A DNA stretch of 47,025 nucleotides from Oscillospiraceae bacterium (GCA_015068965.1 SVJN01000002.1:1-47025); one strand, 5' to 3'. Shown: positions 32,107-41,121, counted from the stretch's first letter. Notes: generated by a model not told the origin, from the letters alone. Made by a program: numbers and translations.

Positions 32107-32289
32107 AACAAAGCGGCTTCGCCGCAACCGCTCCATAAAATTTTCATGTACTTTGAACTGATGCAGAGCGGTAAGAAGAAGCATAACGTTTTGTTACGCC
32201 CATGTGCGTTTCCGCTATTAGCGGAAAATTTCGCACGGGCATTAAATTCTTTTTACTTCATAGGAACGAAGTTTCCTATAAAGTAAAAA
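32107..32289 (+). repeat. R1 structured repeat, copy C
   Basis: It matches copies A and B. Its first outer stem has GTTTTGT in place of GCTTTGT, a wobble that keeps pairing with ACAAAGC. The third hairpin has one mismatch (CTTCATAGG). It separates the GH32 gene from the AraC gene. A short palindrome, AAATTACAACATaaATGTTGTAATTT, follows at 32350-32375 and may be an AraC operator. Confidence 0.9.
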
Positions 32290-32410
32290 AGCTTCTGATA
32301 GAAGCCCCGCCTGCGGGCGTGGGATTAAGGAAGCAATTTTGTTATTCCAGAAATTACAACATAAATGTTGTAATTTCCTATATAATAAAAAATATAGTGA
32401 GGACAAAAAA

Positions 32411-33187
32411 ATGTATGATATCAGGTTTGAAGCAGAATTTGAACAATGCGCCCCCGACAAGGGGGAAATCCGGGTAATTCCTGCCCATGCCGTCATCCAT
32501 TATATTACTGCCGGAGAAGGGATGTTTAATGGCAAAAGGCTATCTGCCGGTCAGTTCTTTGCAGTCAACAAGAATCAGCAAATGGTGTATGCCCCCGACA
32601 AAAAGAATCCCTGGTCCTATCTCTATATCCGCTTATATGGGCAGGATGTCAATCAGGCGATGCAGGATTGTGGATTCGGCGATAAAATCACAATCGGACA
32701 GTTTCAGGATATCACCCCGCTTTCCCAGCTTTTAAGCCTTTATCATACCATTTCCAAAACACATCCGAATGATAAAATCCTCGGACAAGCGGCGGCAAAC
32801 CTGTTTTTTCTGCTTCATGCACCGGCACACAACGCAAGCTCTGCAGTCTCCTTGTCCGAGCGACACGTTCAGGAAATCAAGGCATATTTAGATAAAAACT
32901 ATCATCAGAAGCTGAGCATGGACGATGTGGCAAAAAAATTCTTTTTAAGCCGCGCCTATATTCGCAATCTGTTTGTGCGTTATCTGGGTATTTCTCCAAA
33001 ACAATATCTGCAACAAATTCGCCTGCGACGAGCCTGCGAGCTTTTGAAAGAAACGGATCTGAGCATCGGCATCATCGCAAACTCTGTAGGATATGAGGAT
33101 GCATTGCTGTTTTCAAAAATATTTTCTGTTGCAATAGGAATATCTCCTAACATATACCGAAAAACAAACCAAGGGACACAAAACTAA
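32411..33187 (+). CDS. AraC-family transcription regulator
   Basis: The protein has an N-terminal cupin-like ligand domain (VIHYITAGEGMFNGKRLSAGQFF) and a C-terminal double helix-turn-helix with LSMDDVAKKFFLSRAYIRNLF and ALLFSKIFSVAIGISPNIYRK. The start at 32411 (MYDIRFE, 258 residues) is chosen because GTGAGGAC lies upstream; the track start at 32339 falls within the upstream palindrome. It probably responds to a sugar and controls the GH32 gene and the nearby minus-strand island. Its last codons form one arm of a terminator. Confidence 0.9.
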   Translation: MYDIRFEAEFEQCAPDKGEIRVIPAHAVIHYITAGEGMFNGKRLSAGQFFAVNKNQQMVYAPDKKNPWSYLYIRLYGQDVNQAMQDCGFGDKITIGQFQDITPLSQLLSLYHTISKTHPNDKILGQAAANLFFLLHAPAHNASSAVSLSERHVQEIKAYLDKNYHQKLSMDDVAKKFFLSRAYIRNLFVRYLGISPKQYLQQIRLRRACELLKETDLSIGIIANSVGYEDALLFSKIFSVAIGISPNIYRKTNQGTQN

Positions 33188-33212
33188 TCTTTGTTTTGTG
33201 TCCCTTGGTTTT
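33169..33212. terminator. Two-way terminator overlapping the end of the AraC gene
   Basis: CCAAGGGACACAAAAC pairs with GTTTTGTGTCCCTTGG over 16 bp, with TTTT after it on the plus strand and a TTTGTTTTT run (from AAAAACAAA) on the minus strand. Its left arm is the coding sequence for the last AraC residues, and it lies between convergent genes. Confidence 0.9.
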
Positions 33213-34056
33213 AAAAATCTACCCTATCCGGATGACTGCTTCCGCCACAAGCAGGAAGTCGATTGATGATTGCGACATCCTCTGCCGAAAGCTCAAAATC
33301 AAACACCTTTGTATTTTCATAAATTCTGGACGGTGTAACCGATTTCGGAAGCGGAACAGTTCCGTTTTGCAAGCACCAGCGAATACAAATCTGCGCAACA
33401 GAACGCTGATATTTTTCTGCAAGCTTTACAAGTGTTGCATCCTCTAAAAGTGCGCCTGCTCCAATCGGGCTCCAAGCCTCTATCAAAATTCCGTTTTCCT
33501 TACAAAAAGTAACTGCCTCATCCTGCAGATACCCCGGATGATATTCAATCTGATTGACTGCCGGAACGACATCGGTTTCCATCAGGCTTTTGAGATGATG
33601 CGGCAGGAAATTGGAAACTCCGATTGTCTTGATTCTGCCTTCCTGATAAAGCTTTATCATTGCTCTCCAGGTATCCAGATTCAAAGCATCCCAATTTTCA
33701 AACTGCTTTGCATTTGCCGGCCAATGAATCAGATATAAATCCAGATATTCTAACCCCAGCTTTGTCATTGTTTCCTCAAATGCACGCAGAGTTTTGTCAT
33801 AGCCACGTTCTGTATTCCAGAGCTTACTGGTGATAAAAAGCTCCCTCCGGTCAATGTCTGATTCTGCAATTGCCTGTCCGACACTTTTTTCATTTCCATA
33901 AATTGCGGCAGTATCAATATGACGGTATCCTGCCTCAATCGCACACTTTACCGCAGAAACCGCCACATCTCCATCCGGCGTCTGCCAGGTTCCGTAGCCG
34001 ATGCACGGAATCTCATATCCGTTATTGAGCTTGATTCTGTCTGATAATTGTTTCAT
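33211..34056 (-). CDS. Aldo/keto reductase
   Basis: The 281-residue protein is a TIM-barrel NADPH-dependent oxidoreductase that reduces aldehydes or keto sugars. The catalytic tetrad is visible: Asp and Tyr in HIDTAAIYGNE, Lys in ITSKLW and His in YLIHWP. Substrate-loop and cofactor motifs IGVSNFLPHHL and LPKSVTPSRIYEN are also typical. It lies downstream of the glycerate kinase gene with a 4-bp overlap, so it could reduce a hydroxypyruvate- or tartronate-type intermediate or a sugar that feeds into glycerate. Confidence 0.93.
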   Translation of the reverse strand: MKQLSDRIKLNNGYEIPCIGYGTWQTPDGDVAVSAVKCAIEAGYRHIDTAAIYGNEKSVGQAIAESDIDRRELFITSKLWNTERGYDKTLRAFEETMTKLGLEYLDLYLIHWPANAKQFENWDALNLDTWRAMIKLYQEGRIKTIGVSNFLPHHLKSLMETDVVPAVNQIEYHPGYLQDEAVTFCKENGILIEAWSPIGAGALLEDATLVKLAEKYQRSVAQICIRWCLQNGTVPLPKSVTPSRIYENTKVFDFELSAEDVAIINRLPACGGSSHPDRVDF

Positions 34057-35204
34057 ATTTTGTCTCCTTTCAGGGTTCTGATTAATAAAAATGCCTGCTC
34101 TACACTATCAGCAAGATTGGAAAACGCATTCTTCTCGTCCATTGCCTCTTCCAATGTGCAGGGAATTCTTAGTATCGGGAAAAAGGCATCTATCCCTTGC
34201 TGATTGCACGCCGTTGCATCCGATGTCACACAGCCGGAAAACGCCAGTACCGGCTTTTGATATTGTTTTGCCAACCTTGCAACGCCGACGGGTGCTTTTC
34301 CCATCGCTGACTGTCCGTCAAGGCGACCTTCACCGGTCACTACAAAATCCGATTCCCGGATAAATTTCTCCATACCGGTCTCCCGGATCACCAAATCCAC
34401 ACCCGACTCCAGCGTTGCGCCCAGATAGGACAAAAACGCAAAGCCCAGACCTCCTGCCGCACCTGCACCGGGATATTCCGGGTTCGCAGTCGGATAAACC
34501 TCTTTTGTTTTTTCGGCATAATGTTGCATCCAGGCATCCATCCTTTGCACCATTTCCGGGGTTGCCCCTTTTTGCGGTCCGTAAACGGCACTGCATCCAG
34601 ACTCTCCGCAAAGCGGATTGGTTACATCGCACGCCACACAGAACTGACATTCTGACAACTCTTCCAAGGCGTTTTCTGTCCGGATTGTCACAATCCTTCC
34701 AAGCCCCTCTGCCCCATACGGAACTTCTTTTCCGTCTGCATCCAGAAATTCAAAACCTAATGCCTGCAACATTCCGATTCCGCCATCGTTGGTGGCACTG
34801 CCACCAATTCCGACTACAAAATGCCTGCATCCGCTTTTGATTGCATCTACAATCATCTCGCCAACACCATAGGTTGTAGTCTTTTGAGGATCTCGTTCCT
34901 CCTTTGAAATCAGGGTAATGCCTGATGCAGATGACATTTCAATTACTGCAGTTTTTGTTTTGGAAATCAAACCATACCCGGCAGAAATCATTTTCCCGAG
35001 TGGATTGTGCACCGACACTTCCCTGATTTCTCCATCCATTGCAGAAATAACTGCATTTACTGTCCCTTCACCGCCATCTGCCAACGGACAGATTCGTACC
35101 TCTGCATCCGGATATACACGTTTGATTCCGACACTTGCCGCCTCACCCGATAAAAAGGTGGAAAGACTTCCTTTGAATGAATCAATCGCGACTGTTACTC
35201 GCAT
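34053..35204 (-). CDS. Glycerate kinase (GlxK/GarK family)
   Basis: The 383-residue protein begins MRVTVAIDSFKGSLS and contains CPLADGGEGTVNAV, GIGGSATNDGGIGML and DFVVTGEGRLDGQSAMGKAP, all typical of type I glycerate kinases, which phosphorylate D-glycerate to 2-phosphoglycerate using ATP. This fits a route in which a sugar acid or aldose is broken down to glycerate and enters glycolysis. It overlaps the aldo/keto reductase gene by 4 bp and follows the TIM-barrel glycosidase gene by 37 bp, so the three are probably one transcript. Confidence 0.95.
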   Translation of the reverse strand: MRVTVAIDSFKGSLSTFLSGEAASVGIKRVYPDAEVRICPLADGGEGTVNAVISAMDGEIREVSVHNPLGKMISAGYGLISKTKTAVIEMSSASGITLISKEERDPQKTTTYGVGEMIVDAIKSGCRHFVVGIGGSATNDGGIGMLQALGFEFLDADGKEVPYGAEGLGRIVTIRTENALEELSECQFCVACDVTNPLCGESGCSAVYGPQKGATPEMVQRMDAWMQHYAEKTKEVYPTANPEYPGAGAAGGLGFAFLSYLGATLESGVDLVIRETGMEKFIRESDFVVTGEGRLDGQSAMGKAPVGVARLAKQYQKPVLAFSGCVTSDATACNQQGIDAFFPILRIPCTLEEAMDEKNAFSNLADSVEQAFLLIRTLKGDKI

Positions 35205-35241
35205 ATTTTCCCTCCATGTCTATGAGCTACTTAATAACAAA

Positions 35242-36915
35242 TCATATAAGGCCTTTGTTTTCTCTTATCGCTTTTTTCGTTATGGGCGAAACCACATAAT
35301 CAGCCTGTTCAGCATAATAAATCTGTTTCAGCCTTTGTGCTGCTTCTTCAATGGCATCTGTAATATTGCCTTGATTCTTTTCAAGCTCAAAATCAATCAC
35401 TGCTCTCAGATAAAGCATTAAAAATCTCGGGCTTTCCCTGACGGTATCAGAAACCCTGCAATAAAGCGTCTCGGCAATTTCTCTCACTCTTTTCACAGAG
35501 CTTGTATTTTTGATTTCAAACACCGGAAGCCGGTCTGAAGTTTCTCCAAACGGATAATCGTTTATCACCCCGTCTGCACCGATTCGATGTCTGGGAAGGG
35601 TTTCTTCCAGACCGTCAATCAGCTCCGGAGCATATTCTACCGTATTTTCTCCGAAATAAAAACGAAAATAATCTCTTATCACATCTTCACGAGTGCTGTT
35701 ACCCATATAAAGGCTCAACATGAGTGCCTTATTGATATCTTCAAAAATCCCTTCTGAATAACAAAATCCTCCATCTGCATTCAATTCATTTTTTTCAAAA
35801 ACCCCATTCAGATGCTTTGTCGCCGGTGCAGCTCCAAAACCTCCCCACGGAGTAGCGAGCATACTGATATCCGGGAAGCCGACAAGTCCCATACCCGCTT
35901 TTTTCACATACTGATGAAGCTCTTCCGGTGTTTCCGATGCCGCAAAATCTGCCATGATAAAATCAAAATATTCCCTCAGATGATTCAACTCTTTTAAAAG
36001 GATATCCCACTCCCCGGTTGTGAAGTCGTCAAACCTCCACGCCGAAAGAATACATTTTGCTTCCGGGAAAAATTCACGAAGCAACACAGAAAGCTTCTTT
36101 GAAATTTCCAAAAATCCCTTTCCTCCCCACGGACGACACTGACTGCAGGTGCATCCTCCCTGGTCATAAGGCCAGAGCAAAAGAAAATCAAGCTTTGTAT
36201 CTTTAAAAAATTCCAGCATTTTCCTTCTTGCACTTATGATAAGTGCCTCACCCTCAACAGAGGAAGGACAAATTTCGGTTCCGTAAAAGCCCACCATTTT
36301 TTTCGTGTAGCCGGTTCCCTCTGTAGAATTTTGCGCAAGCAAATTTTCGGGCGCACCACAATAATATTCATTTGCAAGCATTGTAAGCGATGTTTTCATC
36401 CCCATGCTCTTTGCAACAGAAAATACATCCCGGATTCTGAAAAGCAATTTCTTTGCCGCCGGATCATCTATGCCACAAAAATGATGCATATCGAACCACA
36501 TAGCAATACAATTACACCCCCAAAGCATTTGTTCTTCCATATGGTGAATCACCTCTTCAATGGGTGCTGACTGATAAAAATTACCAAAATGAGTTGCATA
36601 ATATACTGCCCTGATGTGCTTTTTTGGAGTGCATTGTTCATCCTTTATTTCTTCCATTCCCTTGTGAAGCATTCTCCCGATTCCGTATACCAGTCCCAAA
36701 AAATCAGCCCCATATACAGATATATGTGCATCATCTGTCTTTTCTATGCGATAAGACTCTTTTTCCATATTTTTTTCAAGAAAAAGCGCCACGAAAAAGT
36801 CTGCAACACGATTCTCTTCTTCAATCAGATATAATCCACTATGCCTTTTCATCAATTCAAAAGCAGAAGATATGATATCGTTTTGTTTATCAAATTTCAC
36901 GCCGATTGTATACAT
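35242..36915 (-). CDS. Putative TIM-barrel glycoside hydrolase with GH20b/GH67N-like N-terminus
   Basis: The 557-residue protein has an N-terminal segment (residues about 1-105) ending in GADFLGLVYGIGRMLHKG, which recalls the small domain preceding the barrel in GH20, GH67 and GH84 enzymes. The barrel part contains LLLWPYDQGGCTCSQCRPW, with a Cys-x-Cys-x2-Cys cluster as in uncharacterised DUF4838-type proteins, and ISMLATPWGGFGAAPA. Paired acidic residues as in GH20 or GH84 could not be placed with certainty. No signal peptide is present. It heads the glycosidase - glycerate kinase - aldo/keto reductase run. The 132-bp gap to the next gene holds a terminator. Confidence 0.55.
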   Translation of the reverse strand: MYTIGVKFDKQNDIISSAFELMKRHSGLYLIEEENRVADFFVALFLEKNMEKESYRIEKTDDAHISVYGADFLGLVYGIGRMLHKGMEEIKDEQCTPKKHIRAVYYATHFGNFYQSAPIEEVIHHMEEQMLWGCNCIAMWFDMHHFCGIDDPAAKKLLFRIRDVFSVAKSMGMKTSLTMLANEYYCGAPENLLAQNSTEGTGYTKKMVGFYGTEICPSSVEGEALIISARRKMLEFFKDTKLDFLLLWPYDQGGCTCSQCRPWGGKGFLEISKKLSVLLREFFPEAKCILSAWRFDDFTTGEWDILLKELNHLREYFDFIMADFAASETPEELHQYVKKAGMGLVGFPDISMLATPWGGFGAAPATKHLNGVFEKNELNADGGFCYSEGIFEDINKALMLSLYMGNSTREDVIRDYFRFYFGENTVEYAPELIDGLEETLPRHRIGADGVINDYPFGETSDRLPVFEIKNTSSVKRVREIAETLYCRVSDTVRESPRFLMLYLRAVIDFELEKNQGNITDAIEEAAQRLKQIYYAEQADYVVSPITKKAIRENKGLI

Positions 36916-36994
36916 ATATACACACCCTTCTATGCAACAAATCTTTATTTATATATTAACTCATATTCCTTTCTAAGTCAATATATTTTTTTAC

Positions 36995-37034
36995 ATAAAA
37001 ACGCCCTTGTATGGAGCAAAAGTTCCACACAAGG
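36995..37034 (-). terminator. Terminator after trhP
   Basis: On the minus strand CCTTGTGTGGA pairs with TCCATACAAGG, followed by GCGTTTTTA, about 15 bp past the U32 gene stop. It ends the long rimP-to-trhP transcript. Confidence 0.82.
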
Positions 37035-37047
37035 ACACATCTCGATT

Positions 37048-38280
37048 TTATTTTTCCTCCCGTTTTTTTCGGAGCATGGCATCCTTCACAACCGATTGCT
37101 CCATCGGAATTTTTACAATCATTGCCGCATGAGGGGCAACGGTAATTTCCTCGCCCTTTTCATTCTGCATGGTTTTGATTGTCTGGCTGAAGAAGGGTTG
37201 TTGGGGTTGCATCACTTCGATTTCATCACCTGCAAAGAAACGGTTTCTTTGCGTGACGGTTGCTATCTTTGTTTCGGCATCATAATCGGTCACAATTCCA
37301 ATTAAGTCATAGTCCCGGATATAGGAGCTATCGGTATAAACCTGTTCTTCACCGGTCGGTTTTCTGAAGCTAAAGCCGGTGGTATAGGGACGGTGGCTGA
37401 CCTTACAAAGCTCATCAAACTGTTTTTCGTCAAAAACATAGTGTTCGGGGTCTTCAAAATATCGGTCAATTTCCGTCCGATATGCCTGAATGATGGTTGC
37501 AACATAGTAGGAGGTTTTCACCCGTCCCTCAATTTTAAAGCTGGTAATTCCGCTTTCAATCAATTCCGGAATATGCCGGATTAAGCACAAATCCTTGGAA
37601 TTAAAGATAAAGCTTCCACGTTCATTTTCGTAAACATCCATATATTCCCCCGGACGTGTTTGCTCCACTAAGGAATAATTCCAACGGCAGGGATGTGCGC
37701 ACGCACCCTGGTTGGCATCCCGTTGTGTCATATAATTAGAAAGCAGACATCTGCCCGAATAAGAAATACACATTGCACCGTGTACAAAAGCCTCCAGCTC
37801 CAAATCCTCCGGTGTCCGTTCCCGGATTTCTTTCATCTCCGCAAAGCTCATTTCTCTTGCCAGCACCACACGCTTTGCCCCCATTTCGTGCCACTTTGCA
37901 GCAGAACGGAAGTTGACATTATTTGCCTGCGTGCTGATATGAATCGGAATTTCAGGTGCTAACTCCTGCACCATAGAGAACATTCCTAAATCGGATACTA
38001 AAATCCCGTCAAATCCAAGAGGACGGACGACTGCAAGATAGCTTGCAAAATCGTCAATATCCGCATTATGCGGCAGGATGTTTGCCGTCAGATAGACCTT
38101 TTTTCCACGTTCGTGTGCAAAGGAGATTCCCTCCTTCATATCTTCAATGGAAAAATTCTCCGCCGCCACTCTGAGGCTGAACGCCTCACCGCCGATATAA
38201 ACGGCATCTGCCCCGTAGAGAATGGCTGTTTTCAGTTTTTCCAGGCTTCCGCCCGGTGCTAATAATTCCGGTTTTTTCAT
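37048..38280 (-). CDS. trhP: U32-family protein, tRNA wobble-uridine hydroxylation (TrhP-like)
   Basis: The 410-residue protein has the U32 signature ELLAPGGSLEKLKTAILYGADAVY (quoted in part: LLAPGGSLEKLK), QANNVNFRSAAKWHEMGAKR and the cysteine motif GRCLLSNYMTQRDANQGAC with AHPCRW, likely iron-sulfur ligands. U32 proteins of the TrhP/YrrO group make 5-hydroxyuridine at tRNA position 34. The nearby trmR methylates that product to mo5U, so they act in sequence. The ribosome site is CAGGAGAAAC. It is the last gene of the long minus-strand run. Confidence 0.88.
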   Translation of the reverse strand: MKKPELLAPGGSLEKLKTAILYGADAVYIGGEAFSLRVAAENFSIEDMKEGISFAHERGKKVYLTANILPHNADIDDFASYLAVVRPLGFDGILVSDLGMFSMVQELAPEIPIHISTQANNVNFRSAAKWHEMGAKRVVLAREMSFAEMKEIRERTPEDLELEAFVHGAMCISYSGRCLLSNYMTQRDANQGACAHPCRWNYSLVEQTRPGEYMDVYENERGSFIFNSKDLCLIRHIPELIESGITSFKIEGRVKTSYYVATIIQAYRTEIDRYFEDPEHYVFDEKQFDELCKVSHRPYTTGFSFRKPTGEEQVYTDSSYIRDYDLIGIVTDYDAETKIATVTQRNRFFAGDEIEVMQPQQPFFSQTIKTMQNEKGEEITVAPHAAMIVKIPMEQSVVKDAMLRKKREEK

Positions 38281-38298
38281 GGTCTGTTTCTCCTGTTT

Positions 38299-39105
38299 TT
38301 ATGACAAAGTACGTAGCTTGTCCTTTAAATATCGTTTATAATATTTCAGTTGTACATAATTTAATATCTTTTTGTAATAAATGGGATTAAACACACCGCC
38401 AACCATACCGATAACCGGTATCCCCTGAATGAACTTTAAAACAAGCATATCGGTTGCAAACAGTCCGGAGGTTTCTTCGATTTCCAGCTCGATTGCAGTC
38501 TCGTTGACCTGCGGAAGTGCTTGGAGCATTTTATCCAGCTCACCATTTCTTTTTTCCCATTCTTCATTTTTAGAAAGTGCCGTTCCCATCAGCTTCAGAA
38601 TGAAATATTTTTCAGACGGCAACTCATAATCATATCCGTAACGCAAGGAAACCTCGTAAATCCCTTTTAATACCATGCCGAGAAACAGCACAACATCCGG
38701 CAAGCCAATTCCCAAGGCACCTAACCCGATTCCCTCAACTGTTGTAATTGACAGATTGAGAAAATCCGATTTTTCTGCCGTTCGTCTTAGCTTTCTGATT
38801 TCCCGACGGTTCCCAATCCGGTCAATGGCAAATTTTTGTATGTCGCTTTCTGCCGTGATATTGTCCTTATTGTAAGTCTTTTCGATGATTTCAATTCCAT
38901 GCTTGAAAATCAGACCGAATGCTTTTGAAAACGCATTCTGCAGGGTGTGATTCAAGCCCTCCGGGATTTTTTTCTGCAGCTTTTCTTTATAGGATGAATC
39001 CTTTTCCCGTGCCTTTTTTCTGCATTTTTCTTCATGCTTCGATACGGATTTTAATTCCTTATAGATAGAATCCTCTAAGCTTCTGCGTGTGCTCTTGATT
39101 ATCAT
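38299..39105 (-). CDS. EcsC-family protein
   Basis: The 268-residue protein has a basic coiled N-terminus and a hydrophobic, glycine-rich centre, GIGLGALGIGLPDVVLFLGMVLKG, typical of the EcsC group, followed by YEVSLRYGYDYELPSEKYFIL and a second hydrophobic part near residues 215-235 (IQGIPVIGMVGGVFNPI). EcsC proteins are of unclear function; some are linked to secretion or membrane association. It sits between two tRNA-modification genes, trmR and trhP, an unusual place. AAGGGGAG is the ribosome site. Confidence 0.85.
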   Translation of the reverse strand: MIIKSTRRSLEDSIYKELKSVSKHEEKCRKKAREKDSSYKEKLQKKIPEGLNHTLQNAFSKAFGLIFKHGIEIIEKTYNKDNITAESDIQKFAIDRIGNRREIRKLRRTAEKSDFLNLSITTVEGIGLGALGIGLPDVVLFLGMVLKGIYEVSLRYGYDYELPSEKYFILKLMGTALSKNEEWEKRNGELDKMLQALPQVNETAIELEIEETSGLFATDMLVLKFIQGIPVIGMVGGVFNPIYYKKILNYVQLKYYKRYLKDKLRTLS

Positions 39106-39116
39106 ACCAGCTCCCC

Positions 39117-39776
39117 TTACATTCTGACCGCTACCGTCACACCGTCACCGACCGGCAACAAGACGGATTTTAGTTCCTTTCTCTGCATTTGTGCCGCAAT
39201 AAAATGACGAAGCCGTTTTACAATCGTTATTTTTCTGCGGACAACGTGCTCCTCATCCGCCGTCATGCCCTTGTAAAGAACATTATCGGCAACCAGAATC
39301 CCGCCCTTTCGCAAGAGCCGGATACAGTCATTGAGCATATGAATGTAATGTGCTTTCGGTCCGTCTAAGAAAATCATGTCATATTCTCCGGTCAGGGTGG
39401 GCAAAAGCTCCTTTGCATCCTGATTCACCACCCGGATTTTTTCCGAAAGACCTGCCTTTTCAATATTGGAACGGGCAATTTGCGTCATATCCGCATCCCA
39501 TTCCACCGTTGTGATACTGCCATCCTCTGCCATGCTCTCCGACATTAAAATTGCAGAATAGCCAATTGCACAACCGATTTCTAAAATCCGCCTCGGACGT
39601 ATCATCTGTGTCAGCACCGTTAATAGCTGTGCCGTTTCCGGCTGTACAATCGGGACACTGTTCTCTTTTGCATATGCCTCTAATTCCCGGAGGATTCCTT
39701 CCTTTGGAGGAATGACTTCCCGTAAATATTCCGTAATGTAGGGATGCACAATCGCATCCAAATCATATTCTATCAT
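39117..39776 (-). CDS. trmR: tRNA 5-hydroxyuridine O-methyltransferase TrmR
   Basis: The 219-residue class I methyltransferase has the SAM motif LEIGCAIGYSAI, an acidic second strand TTVEWDADM, and MIFLDGPKAHY with the metal-binding Asp. It is of the catechol-O-methyltransferase-like YrrM/TrmR group that converts ho5U34 to mo5U34 in tRNA. It overlaps the nrnA stop by 4 bp. Together with trhP it completes the mo5U wobble pathway. Confidence 0.9.
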   Translation of the reverse strand: MIEYDLDAIVHPYITEYLREVIPPKEGILRELEAYAKENSVPIVQPETAQLLTVLTQMIRPRRILEIGCAIGYSAILMSESMAEDGSITTVEWDADMTQIARSNIEKAGLSEKIRVVNQDAKELLPTLTGEYDMIFLDGPKAHYIHMLNDCIRLLRKGGILVADNVLYKGMTADEEHVVRRKITIVKRLRHFIAAQMQRKELKSVLLPVGDGVTVAVRM

Positions 39777-40726
39777 GCCAAAAGCTCCTTACAAAGTGCT
39801 ACAATGATTTCTTCTGCTTCCTCGGGGGTTGTTTCAAACAGACGTGCCCCCGCCGCCATCGTATGACCGCCGCCACCCAAGCGACCGGCAAGCTCTGCAA
39901 CATTGTGCTGACCGTTAGAACGGAAGCTCAGCTTTATTTTATCCGGAGTCTGTGTGAGGGAAACCGCTATTTCTGTTCCAAAAAGTTCTCTTGGAATATT
40001 GACAAAATCCCCGGTATCCTTCTCTGCAACTCCATATTTTTGCAGCATTTCCTCCGTGATATTGGCAATACAAAGCTTTCCGTCATAATAGCGGTGCAGA
40101 TTCAGCATAATATGTGCCTTTAACTGCACCACTTCAAATATTTCACTGTCAAAAAGTCTGCGGCAAAGCTCCGCATGGTCAAACTCAAAACGCATCAGCT
40201 CGCCAACGGTATGCACCGTTTCTGCAGATGCACAGCTATATTTGAGACAGCCGGAATCCGACATAATCGCAAGATAGAGATTTTTTGCCATGGAATCGGT
40301 GATTGCTACCTGCATTTCGGAAAATAGCCGATAGAGGATTTCTGCCGTTGCCGCAGCATTGCCGTCCACATAGTTAAACTGTGCATAGCCGGGATTGGTA
40401 TAGTGATGGTCGATATTGACTGTTTTTTCCGCACGGTCGAACAAAATCTCCCGGGTGTCCATGCGTTTTTTGTCGCCGCAATCAATTGCGATACACAAAT
40501 CATATGCCGGCACCTCGGTTTCCTCTGTATAAACCCGGTAATTCTTCTCCAAAAAACGAAGCCGCCACTCCGGCTCCTGACTGACATAAAATTCTGCTTT
40601 TTTCCCGAGATTTCTGATCATCTCTAAAAGAGCCAAGCCACTCCCAAAAGCATCAGCATCCTCGCCCACATGGGCGAGGATGATTACAGATTCTGCTTGT
40701 TTGATTGTTTCTGCGATTGCTTTCAT
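39773..40726 (-). CDS. nrnA: Oligoribonuclease/pAp phosphatase NrnA (DHH family)
   Basis: NrnA degrades short RNA oligomers and dephosphorylates 3',5'-pAp. The 317-residue protein has the DHH phosphoesterase motifs: ILAHVGEDADAFGSG, CIAIDCGD, VNIDHHYTN and, in DHHA1, GGGGHTMAAGARL. The first motif has GED in place of the more usual PDGD, yet the metal-binding aspartates are kept. AAAGGAG precedes the ATG. It follows rbfA, as in most Firmicutes. Confidence 0.95.
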   Translation of the reverse strand: MKAIAETIKQAESVIILAHVGEDADAFGSGLALLEMIRNLGKKAEFYVSQEPEWRLRFLEKNYRVYTEETEVPAYDLCIAIDCGDKKRMDTREILFDRAEKTVNIDHHYTNPGYAQFNYVDGNAAATAEILYRLFSEMQVAITDSMAKNLYLAIMSDSGCLKYSCASAETVHTVGELMRFEFDHAELCRRLFDSEIFEVVQLKAHIMLNLHRYYDGKLCIANITEEMLQKYGVAEKDTGDFVNIPRELFGTEIAVSLTQTPDKIKLSFRSNGQHNVAELAGRLGGGGHTMAAGARLFETTPEEAEEIIVALCKELLA

Positions 40727-40750
40727 CGTATGAACTCCTTTCGCAGTTGA

Positions 40751-41095
40751 TTATTTTTTATTGATATCATTCAAAACCTGGTTGATGTGAGCGCCGTGTT
40801 CAATGGAGTGATCCAATTCAAAAATGAACTCCGGTGTATGACGCAAGGAAAGCCGATGCCCGATTTCCCGACGGACAAAGCCTGCCGCACTTTTCAATCC
40901 CTGCAACGCTCTCTTTTGCGTTTCCTCATCGCCCATGATGCTGATATAAGCCTTTGCATAGCTCAAATCATTTGTGACCTGAACCGCCACAACACTGGTC
41001 ATCATCGGGATGCGGCTATCCTTTAATTCCCGGATTACCGCACTCAACTCCCTCCGAACCTCTTCGTTGATTTTATTGATTCTTTCTTTCGCCAT
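40751..41095 (-). CDS. rbfA: Ribosome-binding factor A
   Basis: RbfA helps mature the 30S subunit and its 16S rRNA 5' end. The 114-residue KH-like protein has INEEVRRELSAVIRELKDSRI at the N-terminus and VRREIGHRLSLRHTPEFIFELDHSIEHG at the C-terminus (quoted in part), the usual family pattern. GGAAAGGATAAATT is the ribosome site. It lies between infB and nrnA in the standard order. Confidence 0.97.
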   Translation of the reverse strand: MAKERINKINEEVRRELSAVIRELKDSRIPMMTSVVAVQVTNDLSYAKAYISIMGDEETQKRALQGLKSAAGFVRREIGHRLSLRHTPEFIFELDHSIEHGAHINQVLNDINKK

Positions 41096-41121
41096 AATTT
41101 ATCCTTTCCGATTCAGATGGC

